DNA of 8,968 bases, from assembly GCA_902475645.1 (NCBI GenBank), contig CABSAH010000063.1:1-8968 (forward strand), written 5' to 3'. The notes under the pieces were generated by a model. That model had not been told where the DNA came from, ran no database searches, and saw nothing but the letters and a program-made list of their open reading frames with translations. The translations under genes and the position numbers were made by a program. This DNA comes from an uncultured Christensenellaceae bacterium (GTDB taxonomy: Bacteria; Bacillota; Clostridia; Christensenellales; CAG-138). Each line of letters opens with the position of its first letter. Positions within the stretch are counted from its first letter, which is position 1. Positions 6,206 to 8,968 of this stretch are shown here, piece by piece.

Positions 6206-6357
6206 ATTCCCCCTCAGTCAAACCTTCGGTTTGCCAGCTCCCCCGCAAGCGGTGGAGCCTATTTGTGCAACCACCATCCCAAAGCTGTCCCGCGTTTACA
6301 CGGAAAGTGGTACGGCGTAGCCGTCATGAAAGGGGTACGGCTTGGAGGTGTCTGCGA
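6206..6357 (+). repeat. Most complete right-hand repeat unit
   Basis: Order of parts: TTCCCCCTCAG (6207-6217), core hairpin CAAACC-TTC-GGTTTG (6219-6233), CCAGCTCCC box, hairpin GCTCC-C-CCGC / GCGG-T-GGAGC (6237-6258), the block GTGCAACCACCATCCCAAAG (6264-6283) running into CTGTCCC, a CCGCGT/ACACGG hairpin with one mismatch, GGAAAGTGG, and the GAAAGGGGTACGGCTTGGAG block (6328-6347). The parts occur in the same order as in the left cluster read on its minus strand, so the two clusters are inverted relative to each other. Confidence 0.8.
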
Positions 6358-6385
6358 ATGAAATGAGCAAACGAAATAGGAACGG

Positions 6386-6424
6386 CACAAGCCGCCCGAT
6401 ATGGACGGCTTGTGGTGAATTTTT
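6386..6424. terminator. Perfect 9-bp hairpin between convergent ricT and EF-G-like genes
   Basis: CACAAGCCG (6386-6394) pairs with CGGCTTGTG (6406-6414). On the plus strand AATTTTT follows (6418-6424); on the minus strand, downstream of the EF-G-like stop, the sequence is only moderately T-rich. It probably ends transcription from one or both sides. It is 46 bases past the EF-G-like stop codon. Confidence 0.6.
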
Positions 6425-6460
6425 GTGCTATTCGGTTTTGCGCAGGGCGCGGAAGGCGGA

Positions 6461-8530
6461 TTATTCTTCTTCCTCGTCCTCGCGCTTGGCCTGCTCGATA
6501 ATCTTCTTGGCTTCGGCGCCGGGAACATCCTCGTAGCCTATGAACTCCTTGGTGAAGTAGCCGCGGGCCTGGGTCATGGAGCGGAGGTCGGTAGCGTACT
6601 TGACCATTTCGCCCATGGGAGCGCGGGCAACGACCTCGGTGCCGTCATCGGTGGGGTTCATGCCCTCCATAACGCCGCGGCGACGGGGCAGATCGCTGGT
6701 GATGGCGCCCACATAGTCGTTGGGAACGTGTATGTAGTAGCGGTAGATAGGCTCAATAAGGGCGGGCGCGGCATGGGCGCAGGCTTCCTTATAAGCAAGG
6801 CGCGCGGCAGACTTGAACGCCACTTCCTTGGAATCGACGGGATGGTATTTGCCGAAGAACAGCGTGGCCTTTACGCCGGTCATGGGATAGCCGGCAAGCA
6901 CGCCGTGGCGCATGGCCTCGCGCGTACCCTTTTCAACGGCGGGAATATATTCCTTGGGAACCACGCCGCCGACTATGGCGTTTACGAATTCAAAGTCCTC
7001 GCCGTTGGTCAGGGGCTCAAAGCGCATATTGACAACGCCGAACTGGCCGCTGCCGCCGGTCTGCTTCTTATGCTTACCTTCGGCTTCCGCGGTGGCGCGT
7101 ATGGTTTCGCGGTAGGGGATGCGGGGCTCGGCAAGCTGGGCCTCAACGCCGCTCTTGTTCTTCAGCTTGGAGCATACAACATCAAGATGCACCTCGCCAA
7201 GGCCGCTGAGCAGTACGTCGCCCGTTTCGGCATTCTTTTCAAGGGAGATGGTGGGATCTTCTTCAAGCAGCTTATTCAGCCCTGCGAAAACCTTGTCCTC
7301 GTCGCCCTGCTTCTTGGCGGATACTGCCAAGGATATGGCGGAGGCGGGGAAGTCTATGGGGGCGAATTTCACGGGGGCGGAAGGATCGCAAAGCGTATCG
7401 CCGGTGGCGGTGAACTGAAGCTTTGCAAGCGCGCCTATGTCGCCCGCTATGAGCTTATCGACCTGAACGGCCTTTTTGCCGCGCATCATGAATACGTTGC
7501 CGCTCTTTTCGGTCTTTTCGTTGTTGGCATTGTAAAGCACGGTGGAAGCATCCAGCACGCCGGAATGTATCTTTATTATGGAATATTTGCCGAACTGATC
7601 CACAACGGTCTTTATGACCTGACCTGCGAACTTGCCGTAATCCGCCATGCTGACCGCGTTGCCGTCGGCATCGGTAGCGGCGGCGGGCTTAATTTCGGCG
7701 GCAGAGGGCATATAATGCACCAGATTGTCCAGCAGCGTGGCAACGCCTATATTGGGCGCGGCGGCGCAGCAGCACACGGGGGTGACAATGCCTTCCTTAA
7801 CGCCGTTGCTAAGACCCGTAAGTATTTCTTCGCGGCTGAGCTCGCCTTCCTCAAAGAACTTCTCCATCAGCTCCTCGTCGGTTTCGGCGGCGGCCTCGGT
7901 CAGCGCCTCGTAAACGCTCTGTGCCTGGGCTTCCATGTTGGCGGGGATGGGTATTTCCTTTTCGCCCTTGCCGTCGAACCTCTTGGCGGTCATGTTGGGA
8001 ACGTCAACGTAGCCCACGAACTGGCCGCCTTCCATTATGGGAAGCTGCACGGGAACAACGCTGGGGCCGAACTTTTCGTTTATTTCCGCCATAACCTTGG
8101 TGAAGTTGGCGTTTTCGCGGTCCATCTGGTTTATAACCATCATGCGGGGCTTGTTGGCCTTTTTGCAAAGGTTCATGGCCTTTTCCGCACCCACCACGGG
8201 GCCGGATACCGCGCCAACGACTATAAGGGCGGAATCCGCCAAAGCCATTGCCGCGCTTACCTCGCCATAGAAATCGAAGAAGCCCGGGGCGTCGATTATG
8301 TTCAGTTTGGTATCCTTCCACTCAAGGGGAGCGAGGGCGGCATTGATGGATATTGTGCGCTTGACCTCCTCCGGGTCAAAGTCGGTCGTGGTGGTGCCGT
8401 TTTCAACCTTGCCCAGGCGCTCAAGCAGCCCTGCGTTGAAAAGCATGGCTTCGGTAAGGGTGGTTTTACCCTCTCCGCCGTGGCCGAATATGCCTATGTT
8501 GCGGATGTTTGCTGCGGTGTAGTCTTTCAT
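6461..8530 (-). CDS. EF-G-like translational GTPase (EF-G paralogue with altered GTPase motifs)
   Basis: 689 residues, full length for EF-G, with all domains present. G domain: P-loop GHGGEGKT (16-23), switch I RTISI (58-62), switch II DAPGFFDF (80-87), G4 NQMD (134-137), G5 region CCCAAA (253-258). Domain IV keeps TGGSGQFG (491-498), GVLAGYP (543-549) and KYHPVDS with His563, equivalent to the tip histidine needed for translocation; the C-terminal SDLPRRRGVMEG block (612-623) is normal, and the end is acidic. Against canonical EF-G, the catalytic switch II histidine of DTPGH is Phe84, DTPG is DAPG and NKMD is NQMD. It belongs with the second EF-G clade of Clostridia (where, as I recall, this residue is usually Tyr), not the str-operon fusA. 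It stands alone, with no rps or tuf neighbours. Possible roles are translocation under special conditions or ribosome rescue/recycling; canonical EF-G function alone is less likely. Confidence 0.9.
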   Translation of the reverse strand: MKDYTAANIRNIGIFGHGGEGKTTLTEAMLFNAGLLERLGKVENGTTTTDFDPEEVKRTISINAALAPLEWKDTKLNIIDAPGFFDFYGEVSAAMALADSALIVVGAVSGPVVGAEKAMNLCKKANKPRMMVINQMDRENANFTKVMAEINEKFGPSVVPVQLPIMEGGQFVGYVDVPNMTAKRFDGKGEKEIPIPANMEAQAQSVYEALTEAAAETDEELMEKFFEEGELSREEILTGLSNGVKEGIVTPVCCCAAAPNIGVATLLDNLVHYMPSAAEIKPAAATDADGNAVSMADYGKFAGQVIKTVVDQFGKYSIIKIHSGVLDASTVLYNANNEKTEKSGNVFMMRGKKAVQVDKLIAGDIGALAKLQFTATGDTLCDPSAPVKFAPIDFPASAISLAVSAKKQGDEDKVFAGLNKLLEEDPTISLEKNAETGDVLLSGLGEVHLDVVCSKLKNKSGVEAQLAEPRIPYRETIRATAEAEGKHKKQTGGSGQFGVVNMRFEPLTNGEDFEFVNAIVGGVVPKEYIPAVEKGTREAMRHGVLAGYPMTGVKATLFFGKYHPVDSKEVAFKSAARLAYKEACAHAAPALIEPIYRYYIHVPNDYVGAITSDLPRRRGVMEGMNPTDDGTEVVARAPMGEMVKYATDLRSMTQARGYFTKEFIGYEDVPGAEAKKIIEQAKREDEEEE

Positions 8531-8623
8531 ATTGCTTCTTGCTGTCCTTTCCAGTATTTATTGCCGAATATTGTTGTTTATTAAAGTACAGGCCAAGAAA
8601 CGGCTGGCCGCACTAACTACATT

Positions 8624-8652
8624 ATTGTATCAGTCAAACGGGTGCTTGTAAA
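8624..8652 (-). promoter_or_regulatory. Probable sigma-A promoter of the EF-G-like gene
   Basis: On the minus strand TTTACA (8652-8647), a 17-base spacer and TACAAT (8629-8624). The predicted start is near 8617, giving a leader of about 87 bases. The leader holds a small GGCCA/TGGCC inverted repeat (8591-8609). The Shine-Dalgarno signal is weak (AAGAAG, about 5-10 bases before the ATG). Confidence 0.6.
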
Positions 8653-8663
8653 CCGTTTTGATT

Positions 8664-8699
8664 GAAAAAACCTTCGCCGATGCCGCATATTATGGCGAA
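8664..8699 (-). terminator. Possible minus-strand terminator upstream of the EF-G-like promoter
   Basis: TTCGCC (8673-8678) and GGCGAA (8694-8699) form a 6-bp stem with a 15-base loop; on the minus strand it is followed two bases later by six T residues (8665-8670 read in reverse). No minus-strand gene is visible to its right, so the call is tentative. Confidence 0.35.
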
Positions 8700-8700
8700 A

Positions 8701-8812
8701 AACGGGGCGAGAGCAGTTATATATAAGAAATTTCTATATTAAAACCGCGAAACAAAAGCTGATGTAATTATATGCGGCGCAATGCCTGCAAGCGTCCTAT
8801 ATGCGCCCCGTT
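8701..8812. repeat. Long-range inverted repeat enclosing 94 bp of unassigned intergenic DNA
   Basis: AACGGGGCG (8701-8709) and CGCCCCGTT (8804-8812) are perfectly complementary. Inside are a perfect AGAAATTTCT palindrome (8726-8735) and GGCGCA/TGCGCC (8776-8781 with 8802-8807). The right arm can instead pair locally, CCGTT (8808-8812) with AACGG (8815-8819). On the minus strand the closing arm runs straight into TTTTT. I recognise no known riboswitch or small RNA here, and no open reading frame is convincing. Confidence 0.45.
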
Positions 8813-8868
8813 AAAACGGCCCGTGGAGCGGACATGAAGAATTAAGCAAAAGTAATTACATAAATTTG

Positions 8869-8898
8869 TTGACAGATACCCCTTTTGTAGAGTATACT
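8869..8898 (+). promoter_or_regulatory. Strong sigma-A promoter for the tRNA gene
   Basis: Consensus TTGACA (8869-8874), an 18-base spacer and TATACT (8893-8898). Transcription would start near 8905, about 17 bases before the mature tRNA 5' end. Confidence 0.85.
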
Positions 8899-8921
8899 AT
8901 CTTCTGCGGTTGGCGTGTTTT

Positions 8922-8968
8922 GGGAGCATAGCTCAGCTGGGAGAGCACTTGCCTTACAAGCAAGGGGT
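8922..8968 (+). tRNA. tRNA-Val (anticodon TAC), cut by the right window edge
   Basis: Acceptor 5' strand GGGAGCA (8922-8928), T8-A9, D-arm GCTC/GAGC (8931-8934 with 8943-8946) with a GG-containing loop, anticodon stem CTTGC/GCAAG (8948-8952 with 8960-8964) and loop CTTACAA, placing anticodon TAC at 8955-8957. The T-arm and 3' acceptor strand lie outside the window. It may head a tRNA cluster, given the strong dedicated promoter. Confidence 0.93.

Noticed and set aside
5951..6361. Open frame of 136 codons after ricT
   Set aside because: It starts inside the hairpin after ricT and runs through repeat-family sequence, with no family resemblance and no ribosome site.
6461..8530. Tet(M)-type ribosome protection protein
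   Set aside because: The domain IV tip, the GVLAGYP loop and the C-terminal motifs are those of EF-G, and the G-domain sequence matches EF-G paralogues, not tetracycline-resistance proteins.
6425..8584. 719-codon open frame on the plus strand, antisense to the EF-G-like gene
   Set aside because: It mirrors the EF-G-like codons, is Gly/Ala/His-rich without recognisable motifs, and has no ribosome site. Long antisense frames are expected opposite a gene with this codon bias.

Overview
The window looks like chromosomal DNA of a Clostridia-type Bacillota. The protein set is typically Firmicute: a DarA (c-di-AMP receptor)-HolB-RicT block, a clostridial-style EF-G paralogue, MurA and an FmdB-type zinc ribbon. 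Spacing, Shine-Dalgarno sequences, TTG starts and sigma-A-like promoters also fit. Base composition is moderate to high GC, yet isoleucine is encoded overwhelmingly by ATA. No species can be named from the sequence alone.

Layout. 1-257: two copies of a roughly 177-bp dispersed repeat unit with strong hairpins. 312-1085 (+): TSUP (TauE/SafE) membrane transporter. 1160-2665 (+): a likely two-gene unit, zinc-ribbon protein then murA, with its own promoter (about 1095-1123) and a strong intrinsic terminator (2676-2719). 2770-5941 (+): promoter followed by a four-gene unit: HAD phosphatase, darA, holB (4-base overlap), ricT (start codon directly after the holB stop). This is the Bacillus-type tmk-darA-yaaR-holB-ricT neighbourhood without tmk and yaaR, with a HAD phosphatase in the upstream position. 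5955-6414: about 500 bp without a gene, holding terminator-like hairpins and more copies of the repeat family in the opposite orientation. 6461-8530 (-): an EF-G-like GTPase with altered GTPase motifs. 8531-8921: intergenic DNA with the promoter of that gene, a large inverted repeat of unknown function and a strong promoter for a tRNA-Val (TAC) gene that runs off the right edge.

How the genes relate. The darA-holB-ricT unit joins nucleotide second-messenger sensing, the DNA polymerase III clamp loader and an RNA-processing/iron-sulfur accessory protein, a mixture that is conserved in Firmicutes. MurA carries out the first committed step of peptidoglycan synthesis. The EF-G-like protein is probably a second, specialised elongation factor; the canonical EF-G should lie elsewhere.

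The most interesting signals are: (1) the repeat family, whose conserved flanks enclose cores that differ in sequence but stay self-complementary, with a clean compensatory pair change in another hairpin; and (2) the EF-G paralogue, which lacks the catalytic switch II histidine and has a non-canonical NQMD guanine-specificity motif. No clearly new defence or mobile system is visible.
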